NCBI GenBank assembly: GCA_949318235.1
Contig: OX439129.1
Location: 26,627,969-26,691,968, forward strand
Length of the DNA: 64,000 nucleotides
Reading direction: 5' to 3'
Source of the DNA: Ecdyonurus torrentis
Taxonomy: Eukaryota > Arthropoda > Insecta > Ephemeroptera > Heptageniidae
In this document: in pieces, positions 52,386-64,000 of the stretch
How the letters are laid out: the number at the start of each line of letters is the position of its first letter
Numbering within the stretch: the stretch's first letter is position 1
Program-made: the position numbers and the translations under genes
The notes under the pieces: model-generated
Told to the model about the DNA's origin: nothing
Databases searched by the model: none
The model's input: only the letters and a program-made list of their open reading frames with translations

Positions 52386-53228
52386 AAAAAAGACATCAAA
52401 TTTTGTGATTTTTTTTTTCAAATATTATATAATTACATACTATGTACGTTACTTTCGTGATACAAAATATTTTATATAATATGCGTGATCTAATAAATCA
52501 TTTTTATAAATATATGTTAATTCTCAAAATTTAAATTCTATCATAACGTTATATCTTTTATTGTATTTTTTTTTATTATAATAAATAATATACTCAATCA
52601 ATAAAATATGGTATATTTCTGTGAAAAATAAAATAATAATAATGTTAACAAAAATATATCTCTGCCTGAAACAATTTTTTTCTTTATAATATTCAGGTTT
52701 ATCAGGTTTTTATATTTCTTGCTACACGACAAAAAAAAAAACATGTTTATATTATTATTTCACAGGAACTGGTCTTAAGATTTTTTTTTTTTTGAACTTA
52801 AATGGGTTATTTGTAAATCATAATTTTGAGTTGTCTCTTTTTTTGCCATATTTATGTATATTTTTGTAATAATTATAATCAATTCATATGAAAATTTCTA
52901 TTCGCAGGCAAATATATATATAATGTAGCCCAAAGAAATGTTCTTCCTTCTCTCTCTCTCTCTCTTCCTTTTTTTTTAATTCTTTAATCATACATTATAG
53001 GAATGCAAAATGGCATAGGTCATTTACCTTTACAATAAAAAATAATAATGTATATTATATAAAAACTATAAGAATCACACCTATATATTTTATCGTGAAT
53101 AAAAATAAGGTGTTTGATACAATTTTTTCTTCTTCTTCTTCCTTCGTCCTGTCTCACAAGTTTAAAATATTATTTTACATACTATAACGTCAGTATTGGT
53201 ATAATTAAAAAAAAAATCTTAATATATG

Positions 53229-53245
53229 TATGTATGTATGTATGT

Positions 53246-53277
<32 letters not shown>
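53229..53277 (+). repeat. (TATG)n tetranucleotide repeat plus poly-T
   Basis: About five to six TATG units running into a T27 run. Confidence 0.9.
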
Positions 53278-53769
53278 GCATTTAAAACGTTTGCGTGCAA
53301 TGTACTGTATATAGAACAGCTTAATTTTATTATTTCTATCAATTATTTCGATGATTTTTTCCTTAATTCATGTGCATGTAGAAAATCAAATGCTATATTA
53401 TACACAAATTTAAATATTTAATATATTGTTAAGTTTTTTTTTTTTTTTTAAATAATATTAAATGCGTATAAGGGAGAAAAAGATAGTAGAAATTTTTGCA
53501 GGTGCAAGAAAAAGTTGATAGCTCCAACAAACTGTTATTATAATAATCAGTTTGAAAATGATAACTCTCGATAACTGCATTAAAATATGTGTATTTTTAA
53601 AATATTAAAACGTATCACAAACTGTTATAAGATGCCCCGAAAGAAGAACCCGAAAAGTATACTATATATATTATATATTGTCTCAACCATAGACATTATG
53701 TATTATATCTCAACTATATGCTATACAAAGTTAATTTTCACCATAGTATATAGGAATACTGGACATAGA

Positions 53770-53782
53770 CCCGCGGACAAAA
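53770..53782 (+). repeat. Solo copy of the CCCGCGGACAAAA motif
   Basis: CCCGCGGACAAAA followed by TGCCCTAGG matches the left arm of the inverted repeat at 38363, including flanking AGAC and GCCC-AGG. Here it runs directly into a T28 homopolymer with no partner arm visible nearby. It is likely a truncated copy of the same family. Confidence 0.45.
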
Positions 53783-53793
53783 TGCCCTAGGTA

Positions 53794-53826
<33 letters not shown>

Positions 53827-53958
53827 ACGCAGCATAATTTGTGCATTTGCTTTTTTCCGCGTGGGGGAACAAAATACATTTTGCAGATTTTTTGCCATGT
53901 TATTTTAATGGCTAAGCTTTTATATGTTGTTCAACTTTTGCCTCGAGAAATCTCTTGG

Positions 53959-53959
<1 letters not shown>

Positions 53960-53996
<37 letters not shown>
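53960..53996 (+). repeat. (CT)n microsatellite
   Basis: About 37 bp of CT; a similar array of about 33 bp lies at 54369-54401. Confidence 0.9.
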
Positions 53997-54000
<4 letters not shown>

Positions 54001-54364
54001 ATAAAAGCAACAGAAACAATATAAATAAACGTTCGCCATTTACGCCGTCGATGTATGCAACCCGCGTGTATAAATATAATCCCATCATACCGTTCGTTAT
54101 ATACCGCACTTTATTGTAATGATGATGATTGTTAAGTGTCATTATCATCGAGGGGATTTTCTACTATAATGTTCATAATAAAATTTTATGCATAATAACT
54201 TCTCGTACTAGTGGTATTTTTTATATATATATACTGTATATGTATATTTTTTTACACGCCTCTAACTTGTAAGACTATAATATAAAATTATGTATATAGC
54301 GCATCTTTTCTAATTACATGTATAAACAAAATTATGTCAACTTATGTTTCGCAATTTTAAAAGG

Positions 54365-54402
<38 letters not shown>

Positions 54403-55000
54403 TCAGTATAGAATAAACTTTTAATTTGCGTAATGTACCTTAGTGTGTATTAAATTTATAAAAAGTGTTCTTTTTGTTTACAAAGATTATTCAAATTTCA
54501 TATATTATAATATTTTTTTATATAAAATACATATATACACGGTATACTTATTTTTATATAATAATATAGATGGTGTTAACTCTGCGTACGTAAATTTAAA
54601 TACTTTATAATATTGCTTTTGTAATAATTTATTTACTGTTCATACAATTATTACATATTTGTGAAAGGGAGTATATATTTATTATTTTCTTTTTATATAA
54701 AAATGAAATTTTTGAAATTATTTTCGAGATATAGTTCAATATGATATACAATAAAAAATTAATTTTTTTTTTCATGTAGTATTAATTAATGATGTACACT
54801 CAGTAATTTAAGTTATTTGATATAACACAACTTTATACGAGACTCAAATTCATACAGTTACAAATTATAAAGCATTCTAAAATAAAATTACTCTTTTTTT
54901 TTTCTTCCTTTTCTGTAACTGAATCAAAGAGATACAAGTTGCAAGATTTTTTTTTATATATAATATATTTCTGTTACACGTTGCTTTCTGTAATCAGCCA

Positions 55001-55035
<35 letters not shown>

Positions 55036-55354
55036 TCAAAGCAATGCGGGATTTCTGATATGAGGATGAACCGTGTGGATGCTGCACGGACGCAGTCATG
55101 CACGCACTAACTTGTTATATGTACCCGCGTATTTTTGCCACTCATGAGGGCAAACCAGAGAGATAGCTGAGCTGGATGTATATATTTGCACTCTAAAAAA
55201 CTTCTATCTCTCGACTGCTTTTTATATCTCATCTCTCAAACTTTGTTCAAACAAAAAAAATATATACCATGCATTTTTTTTTTTTTTTTTTGAAAGTATT
55301 TATTTAAAACTTCATTAAAATATGAGTTTGATAATTCATTTCAATATATAATAC

Positions 55355-55384
55355 CATAGTATAAATATATATATTTATACTATG
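55355..55384. repeat. Perfect 30-bp palindrome
   Basis: The sequence from CATAGTATAAATA to TATTTATACTATG is identical to its own reverse complement across 30 bp, with a TA-rich centre and non-simple ends. Imperfect symmetry continues a few bases further on each side. It could extrude a cruciform; no function is evident. Confidence 0.6.
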
Positions 55385-57803
55385 ATAATACCAAATAAAA
55401 TACGCAGACAAACAAATTTTTGAATGCTATACCATGCACACTTTTTTTCCCCCCTTCATTATATATCAATATTTTAAACTGAAGCATTTGAAAATCATAA
55501 TGCAATACTGTATGAAATTGAAAAAAATATAAAACAGATTTTTCATACATCTCTTTTAATTCTTATGACATTTGCCAAATAATAAATATTATATAATAAT
55601 GGACTTAATGCTATAAAAATGAAAAAAAGAAGAAAAAAAAAAACAAACTATAATATAATATAATACACCATGACCATGTGACATTTTTGAATAACAGCGC
55701 AATTCATATTACATTTTATAGCAATTACTACATGTAGCACAACATAACGATGTCCAGCATGATTAGTTTATGTTATCCAAAATAGCAACATAATCTGTGT
55801 TCGAAAATACAGTATGCATGCAGCATAAATTACGTGAATTATTTTTCTGTGTGTGTGTGTGTTTTCCCTCCCTCCTTTCTTTCCTTTCTTTACTATATAT
55901 ACAAAAGTAAAATCTAAGAACAATACTGAAACATATTTGAAATCATGATAATTTTGTTCTTTATACGGGTAAAAAAAAAATGTTGCATTGCACGGTGCAT
56001 GAACCAAGTACAGTACACGCTGACTTGGCAGATAGTATCATGAGATCGCTATATTACTATAATATAAAACTATAGCATATTATACTACTAAAAACAACTA
56101 GATCACTGTATATAATATAAAATAGAAAGAAAAGAAACTGCTGTGCCATCAGTTTTACGGTGACTGGTAGTGGCAGTATACACTATACATACATACACTA
56201 TGTGACGTTGCAAAATAAAATAAATATATAGTATACAGTCAGATAGCTTCAAAATATAACTATAATAATAGAGAATATAGACCTAAAATTATTGCAAAGT
56301 AAGTTGTTTATAATATTGCATCCAGGCATGGAACAAAATAATAATAACAAAAAGTTATCTAGAGCTGGCGTGACGTAATGAACGACGTTATAGCTTTTTA
56401 TTATTATTATCTACCCTTCATACAATAATAAAACGACTATACTGTATATTATATACGCCGCGTCGGTCGTTGCAAGTGTATTTGTCTACGTGTATTATAA
56501 ACGCACACGTTCACAGGTCCGTGACATCGCCTGTAAAATGCACGAAACTATCAAGCCGTGACGTACTGTACAATAAACAGTAGTAGTTATAGTTTTGTAA
56601 TATTTCATTGTAATGTTAAAGTATATTATAATGAAATATTAAATAAAAATTTACTTATAAATTTTTTTTTTCCATCTCAAAGCAACAAAGAGAATGAATT
56701 TAAAAAAAAAATGTTTATTTTTACCAGCAAATTAGCTCTTTTAAAAGTACATTTTGATATTAATTTACGAATAAAATCTAACGTTTTTCATAAAAAATAA
56801 AAAACGAAGTTGACTTTGAAATTAGTCACACACAATCAACACATATAGTATAATATACAACAAAATTATAAGCCATACTGTTGATAATTAAACTTTGTAT
56901 ATGGTTTCATTTAAAGTCACGATTTTTTGTTTTAGTTATACGCCTGCTATGATGTTTATATTTTATTGCACTATCCATCTATATAAAATAAACACTACAA
57001 TGAATCATATGCAGAAAAATGAAACTGTTATACGCATCTGTATTCAATCTTTTTATATAAACAATAAACATACAAATTGAGTAATTTGCTTTTACTTCTA
57101 TATATCATCACAATTACCTTGACCATAATTGTAAAAACTAACACTTTTAGCATTATGGTATGTAGAGAACTTACCTATTTATTGTATTATTTATTGTATC
57201 CCTGAATATTTAGTTGTATATAAATTAATAAACAAATAAAATAATTTTTACCTCCCCCTCGTGATAAAACGAGAGGTTTGCTAATGCCAACCAAACCACA
57301 TCCGAGATGAATATATACGCATAAAATATGAAATCCATGTAATGAGTAATGAGATTTATAAGAGCAAGTCCTCTTCTGTATGCAATGTACAAGTTTTATG
57401 GTTACTGAGCATAGTACTCCTCTTTTGCAACAATGGACCGGAAATCGCATATATGGACCCCTAGTAAGTTAGGCAAACCTATTGTTGAAATAAACTTATT
57501 GTTATTATATATGAGCACCAAAGAAGGAACTTACGTATATATTATATAGAAAAGTAAAGTTATACAACGCATGAATTACGTATAGCCTCATTTCTCTGTG
57601 TTTTTTAGGTTTTCTCAGTATCCCAACCCTCATTTTAACTAAATTGTATTATATACTATATTATGTACGTAATATTATTTTTGTTTTCGAGAAGTTCTCC
57701 TTCTCTCATATTGTTATATATTATAGCGTTGTTTGTGCAAAGTAAAATACAATACCTCAAATTATTTAGAAACCTTTTGTTTCCTATAATGCTTGTTTGT
57801 TGT

Positions 57804-57833
57804 TTTGTACTGTACAGTACTGTATAGTACAAA
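57804..57833. repeat. Near-perfect 30-bp palindrome built from GTACAGTA units
   Basis: TTTGTACTGTACAGTACTGT and the following ten bases equal their reverse complement except for one base pair position and its partner. The inner GTACTGTACAGTAC is perfectly symmetric. The unit is one of the overrepresented GTACAGTA/TACTGTAC sites found throughout the window. Confidence 0.5.
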
Positions 57834-60493
57834 GAAACTAAGTATTTTAAATTTTTACTTTAGAGAAAATAATATACATAAAATTTAGTACAGTATTAGA
57901 TTTGCATACTAAATAAATTTTATTCTGTATGACGTCAGAGTTTTTAGTACATTATTGTAAAACAATAGTTTCATTGTATATATATACATGAGTGTTTTCT
58001 TAATCAAACTTATGAGTAATAGGAAATTAGGAATTTTTAGTAACAGAAATGTATTAGTGTCATATAGTTTTAAAAAAAACTCTTGAAAATTGTAAGTCTT
58101 TAAATAGACAAAGATAAAAAACAACAAAATTTATTAAACTTATAAAAATTTCTCTTATTTATTGTGTAAAATGTTTATGTAGAATATATAATATATTTTT
58201 TATTATTGTTATTACGTTATTATTATCACGGCAGATACACATGACCTCGTAAGGTGCTTGGTTGCTTGTCTTTTTTTTTTTTTTTTTTGGGAGTTAAAAA
58301 AAATGTCTCTTCTGTATGCAATATTATTCAAGCAACCAAACTAAAAAGTTTTGCAACGTTTACTTTTTGTTATACTTTTATATGTGCATTTTTCTTTCGT
58401 TGGTTTTTCACGGTAGTTTGACTTTGAGTGCATGACAATGCTAAGACTGACAATTCACATCCTTTTTCTTTATTATACAATAATATCAAGCTGTACAACT
58501 CTCTTCTCTTGTCCTGTCATTCTTTTTATAACTAAGAAAATATATCGTACTCTGTGAATCATAAGATTGATTACTAGAATTCTTAAAGCGCAATTATTAT
58601 TATTTTTGTTATTATCTCTTTCTTCTACGTATATAAGCTATACAACTTTCAAAGTTTGAAGCCAATTTTGCAAGAATTTATTTGTGATATTTTAGAGTAT
58701 AATTTGATGTGGTTTCGTACAAATAAATACGGCCAAACAAACTGAATGCAGAACCCAGGACATTATAGATTAGAAGTAAATTTATTCTAATTAATCCTAT
58801 AAAATTAAATATTTAATTGCAATAAAATGCTACATTGAAAAACAAACTGACTGTAATGGATTATTTAGTAAAATCCTCTTCATGTTATATACGTAAACCC
58901 AATATATACCCTCTCTACTTTACTGAATGTTGTTGAGGGTGAATAAAAAGAGCGATATTTTGGTGCTAAATAAATTTAAAAACACTTTTTATTTCTCAGA
59001 ATGTTATACTTTATCGCTTACTGTATACTAAACTTACTTTACTTTGCTACTTTATTTTTTTATGTAACTTTTTACTTGATACCTCTTTTTCTCGCTCTTT
59101 CTCTCTTTGCATTTTGCATAAAACATTTTGAAGAATTTGAAAAAAAGTAAAATGTTATTTATTATAAAAATGCATATTTTATTACTAATTATTAATCACT
59201 TATTAAACTTTTATTTAAAAATCAAGCTTTGTATTATTGCTGATTCCTATATATGTATGCCTGAAAGATTTTATGAAAGTTTGATTATTCTTGAATAATC
59301 GTATATTTAATCAAGAAATGTCATTTTAAAATGGGCAATAGCTATATGGGCGATAATGCAAACTTAAGTTTTCCTTCAAAGCTAAAATACAGATTATTTA
59401 TTTTGATAATATTTCTACTTTAATATTTTTAATCAGTTAAAAAAAAAATCCTAATTAGAAAACAAAAAAAGCCAAAAATTACTGATGAATGATTCATAAA
59501 TAATTAACATTGAAAAATACCTCTCACTAATAACATAACTGAGGTGAACATAATACATGCATGAATGCAAGATATTTTGCAGCAGGTAGTTTTTAGCCCC
59601 ACGTTTTTGTATTCCAAGGTTATTTAGAACAGAAGTAGCAGCATATAGCAGCAGCAGGGTGTTGCTACGCAAGTGAGGGGTTGCTTTACTTGCCTCTGCT
59701 GGTGGTGGTATGTGTCAAGGGGGAGGAAGTACTATGTGGTGGAAGCTCAAGTCCCCTGCATGGCTGCTGCCTCCTTCTTCTACTTTTTTTTTTTTTTTTT
59801 TTTTTTTTTCTTTTTCTTTTTCTTCTTCGTCTTTTCCTAAGTAACGCAGCTGATGGGAACCATATTTGTAGCATACGGGAGGCTTCTGACATCGAAGTTC
59901 GTGCATGGTTACCCCATAGATCCTCAACAAGAAGAAGAAGAAATGCTATCGGGAGACTCTTGCAAACTTTGCATTTCTCACTATTGCAAAAAATAAAGTT
60001 ACCTGATGTAATGAATCACCAAATCAATAGTTCACAAGTTCTCCATAAGATTACTTCATAAGTCAGTTATTACATCACCATAGCATTTTCTTATTTGATG
60101 TGGTTGACTTGTGTCGTAAGAGTTTATTTTTTTCTTTTTGCTGTTATTACTCAATTTTTGTTCTTTTTACATTCATCCATTATTAAAATACAATAAAAAA
60201 ATATTTAATTTATGAAACTTCTGATATCAACTAAAGTATAGTTCCATTTCGTTGAATAGCGATAAGCAAGCACAGAACGTTTTTATTTATTATATAATAT
60301 ATTATACTAGGATAATACTGCGACTTCATTTATTTATGTTATTGAAGTGTATAATAATAAAATAAGAGCACCTTTCTCTTTAAATTTATAGTCTAATCGA
60401 AGATATTTTACTTTAAAACAAATCAATATATTACTATAAATCTTTTTGTTTATGACAATACATAAAAGTCTTTTTGCTTGTCTTGTCGCGCAC

Positions 60494-60598
<105 letters not shown>

Positions 60599-61268
60599 AC
60601 TCTTGATCATCACAATAATTTTAAACACACCGATTTTCATTTTACGTTCACGTATTATTGTTACTTGAATTATGCACTAAACTGTAAGTAAGTCCTACAC
60701 AATGCAGTGAATGTGTACGACATATTATACTATTTGTGATTTTATTCACATCATTAAGTATAATATACGCGAATTTTACTCATTTTTATGTCTTTATCAT
60801 TAAATTATTATCATTTTTTTTTTTTTTTTTACCTGCATGACATTCATGCTCTAATTTCGTATGCAAAGTAATTCAAGTTTGCATGGAGATTCGGTTGACT
60901 AGTTCAGCTATACCACATGTTGGTTGGTTGGTGAAACACCTCATCGCCTTACTTACTTATATTTGCTTACTTACATTCTTACTTACTTGACTCAACTGCA
61001 AAGCCCCGCGATGCCACCACCTGATACTGAAAACCGCAACTGTTCCTTCATCAAAATGCCACCTGACTTAAACTCCCCTATGCAAAATTTATAATAAGAC
61101 TTCTTATATTTTACTTTGTGGCAGTTAGAAGACATCTAAAATATATTATAAAACTAAATGAATGTTTTTTTTTTGTTTTAAATCACACAGTCTATGGCAT
61201 GGACAGAAGACCACGTATCTTACCAGTGGATTCGTTATTATTTAGTGCACTTTTGATTGGTTATATAT

Positions 61269-61313
61269 ACCATTGAATTTATAACTACTTTATGAAGTTA
61301 TAAATTCAATGGT
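61269..61313. repeat. Perfect hairpin, 18-bp arms and 9-base loop
   Basis: ACCATTGAATTTATAACT (61269-61286) is the exact reverse complement of 61296-61313, with loop ACTTTATGA. It is about 100 bp from the foldback element at 61415, so this 300-bp stretch holds two strong stem-loops. It is too short for a typical pre-miRNA unless the weak flanking pairing (TATA on both sides) is counted. Confidence 0.6.
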
Positions 61314-61414
61314 TATACGTACGTCACTACGTCATCACCAATAACAAGCATTGATGCATGTATTATTTCACGGTATTTATTTGTATATAATAGTATTCTG
61401 ATACTGACTAATAA

Positions 61415-61561
61415 AGGAACAACTGTTTTGAGTCCAACTCTGAGCAATTTCGCTCACATCCGCTTCTATTTCAACGTATTGTACTGCGCATTCGTAGTAA
61501 GTTGAAACGGAAGCGGATGTGAGCGAAATGGCTTATAGTCAGCTTCAAAACAAATTTTCCT
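61415..61561. mobile_element. Foldback element with long inverted arms, TTAA-type border
   Basis: Two 29-base arms at 61447-61475 and 61501-61529 (core ATTTCGCTCACATCCGCTTC) pair with 27 matches around a 25-base loop. Weaker complementarity continues outward to AGGAAC at the left and the complement of AGGAAA at the right, followed by TTAA at 61562-61565; the left border reads ATAA at 61411-61414. The end TTAAAGGAA resembles one end of family 1. It is probably a TTAA-type foldback MITE; a transcribed long hairpin is an alternative. Confidence 0.65.
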
Positions 61562-62653
61562 TTAATAATCCTTGAAGCAAAAAATATTATCAGTCTCTTG
61601 AGAACCGATAGGGATATATACATACATATTTGATTTTCCAGAATAATAATGAAAGTTTCTGTCTTATTTTAAATTTTCAACATGGGATAAAATAAAGTTA
61701 TATAATAATACTATATCAAAAGTTATATAAGCAGAAAAAAATGAGAAAGAGAGGAGAAATTGAAAAGTTGTTAGATAATCATTAAAATAATATATAATAT
61801 TATGACGCAGTGGGAAAAAAATTGATTTTTTCAGGGAATTCATTTCTATAGAATTGTATTATTTTTGCTTTAAATTTTTAAACAATTTATCTTTTTTATT
61901 TTATTATTATTGTCAATCAAATACTATGAAATAATTATTATAGAATAACAAAATTAGGTTATACCAGAAACTAAGGAAAAATATATATCAAAAACTACAA
62001 TCTATAACAATATCATTATTCTCTATTTCTACGAAAATAATTATTTACATCAAATCATTATACTATAATTTCGTAATAAGGAAATAAATTCTTATCAGAT
62101 TTTAAAACACCAAATCCCTCCAATGAACTTTAGATGTCACCTTTTTGTAAATTCAATTTAAAAATATATAATATATTAATAATTCAATTAAATTCAGCAA
62201 TCAAATGAAGAATCGGGTTATATAATATTATATAAAATAATAATGTGATGTCACTGATGTGTATGTATATGTATAAAAAAAAATCAGCTTATAGCACTTA
62301 AACTTTATTTTTTTGAATGATTGTCATGGTTATATGATATTTACACACAGCACTTGTATACTGTAGATTTATAAACCAACACTCATAATATGCATACATC
62401 AAACGACATGTTGTTATTGTTGTATAGTTGTTTGATAACCTACCCTTGTCGTCACATGTTATACAAAATATTATATAATTATTCATGTTATATAAACTTT
62501 TTAAAAAATCATCATTAAAATCTGAAATATACATCAAAAAAAAATTATATAAATCTGTCGTTAGCTATTAAAAAATCGTGAAAAACGTCACAAGGCATTT
62601 ATTTATTATATTGATGTTCACATGATTCATAACTTTTTTTACTATTACATATT

Positions 62654-62721
<68 letters not shown>
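62654..62721. repeat. Compound (TA)n(GA)n microsatellite
   Basis: (TA)n at 62654-62672 passes directly into (GA)n at 62672-62721. Confidence 0.95.
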
Positions 62722-62725
<4 letters not shown>

Positions 62726-64000
62726 TGTCAATATGTATGCACGTTTGCAATATTACAATAGTTATAAATCTAAATTTTTATTGTTTTGACGATTATTTTT
62801 TTCGGAAAAAATTAATAATAATAGTAATAATAATAATAATAAAAAACTTGACAAGTTACCCATTTGTATTGTTATTTTTATTGTAACTAAATTACACATA
62901 TTTTGATACTTGTACTTGTACAACAATAAGAGTAATTAATAATTAAATTATTAACATTGGAAATAAAAAAAAAAGTTTATCAACAAACATATAAAGACTT
63001 TTTAAAGCAGTAAATTTATAATTTGTTAGATTAAGCATAAAAATATATAAAACGTATATTTTAGTATAATAAAACTTCTCAATACCCACTTTTCTCTTCA
63101 CACAAGTATAATGATCACATGGGGTGATACTTTTAATGTCACATAGATGTAAATTTCTTATTCTCAATGGATAACAAGAATAGCAATTAAAATATTTTAA
63201 GTGTAGTTTGATATGTAATATAATTGAACTACTAAATCGTTCTTTAAATGTAACTTTATCTTTGATTGTAAAAATGTAGACAGTTTTTGGACATGATAAA
63301 AATAATCACATTAAAATTTTTACTGACTCCCTTGGTAGTAATTGAAGATAGCATTTTTTTTAAAAGTGCAATAAAATGTTAAAAAAAAAAAGTTTCAATT
63401 TTGCTGCAGATAATTTATGTTCTTTTGATATGTAGAATAGGACTCGCCTTGTTTTCAAAACAAAAACGTATACCACACCTATAAATATATGACAAAAATA
63501 CTATTGTACTTGTGGATTATACACCCTCTCTTATTTGAGAGACACAAAACATATAGGACAAAATATAAAAATTGAGTCCCGTGAAGCGAAGAATATTTAT
63601 GACTTCTGAATAACTGTGACAGAGCTTTTGTTGATAGATATACGGTACATGAGATATAACTGCAATTTGACTGTTTGCAATTGAATTTAAGTGAAAGACA
63701 GGTAGAATTGAAAGGCAGGTCAGTTATTATTATTTTTTTTTTTTCATACCCCTTATTCGTGACCCCTTATGCTTCATTCCTCATACCTTTTTAATACCCA
63801 AGGAATGTCAAGTGAACTTTTTTTTTTTACATAATATAGGAGTCATATATATGAGCACCTGTTCTCTACCCCCAAAGTAAAAAAAAAAAATAAAAAAAAA
63901 AATCATAGTGTCGGTTAAGTGCACTAGGTGGCAGTCCATCAGCTACCCTCTCTGTACTTTCAACCAGCAACACCCCCTAGGCAGGTTTCCCTCCTCTCAA

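Noticed and set aside
59681..60061. 126-codon frame starting in a Gly/Val-rich patch with poly-Phe
   Set aside because: Contains a long poly-T translation and no family signature; the minus strand is open too as poly-Lys/Arg.

Overview
The window is eukaryotic nuclear DNA. It is very A+T-rich (by eye roughly three quarters), mostly non-coding, and crowded with simple repeats: long (GA)n/(CT)n, (TA)n and (GT)n/(CA)n arrays plus homopolymer runs. It holds one gene I can name with confidence, an insect-like F-box/LRR protein of the Ppa (Partner of paired)/FBXL14 family on the + strand at 24679-26298. The protein, the strongly A/T-ending codons, the TTAA-flanked short inverted-repeat elements and the microsatellite load fit an arthropod, most likely an insect with an AT-rich genome such as a parasitoid wasp. 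The order is my inference, not something read directly.

Layout. 1-15.6 kb: AT-rich gene desert with (GA)n, (TA)n and (GT)n arrays and one short TTAA-flanked element (4300-4597). 15.6-18.4 kb: a weak exon candidate, then a cluster of three short inverted-repeat elements: family 1 forward, family 2, family 1 reverse. 18.4-24.0 kb: AT-rich DNA with a compound (CT)n(CA)n array. 24.0-29.2 kb: the Ppa/FBXL14 locus, with a GC-richer upstream patch carrying CCAAT boxes, an E-box and an initiator-like motif, a leader with two overlapping small upstream ORFs, an intronless 539-codon reading frame, and an AT-rich 3' side. This locus is nearly free of GA/CT arrays. 29.2-46.7 kb: a patchwork of GC-richer islands (31.3, 32.4, 33.4, 35.8, 36.6, 37.4, 40.6, 42.9, 45.1 and 46.3 kb) in poly-A/T and GA/CT sequence. 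No protein can be supported there, but some islands end in good splice-donor-like sites and could be first exons or promoters of genes outside the window. This stretch also holds an element with perfect 18-bp inverted repeats (37751-37968), a second family 2 copy (42271-42580) and a second family 3 copy (43535-43935). 46.7-64 kb: AT-rich desert with microsatellites, a third family 1 copy (50039-50373), several perfect palindromes and a foldback element (61415-61561).

The most interesting material is a set of short non-autonomous elements. Two families (and probably the foldback element) are bounded by TTAA, as in piggyBac-type transposition. Families 1 and 2 both carry the CRE/ATF-type octamer TGACGTCA, which is far commoner here than base composition predicts. 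Inside the gene, a 93-bp in-frame segment lies between perfect 9-bp direct repeats exactly where vertebrate FBXL14 has a short linker. I see no rRNA, convincing tRNA, CRISPR array, phage, viral gene or transposase ORF.
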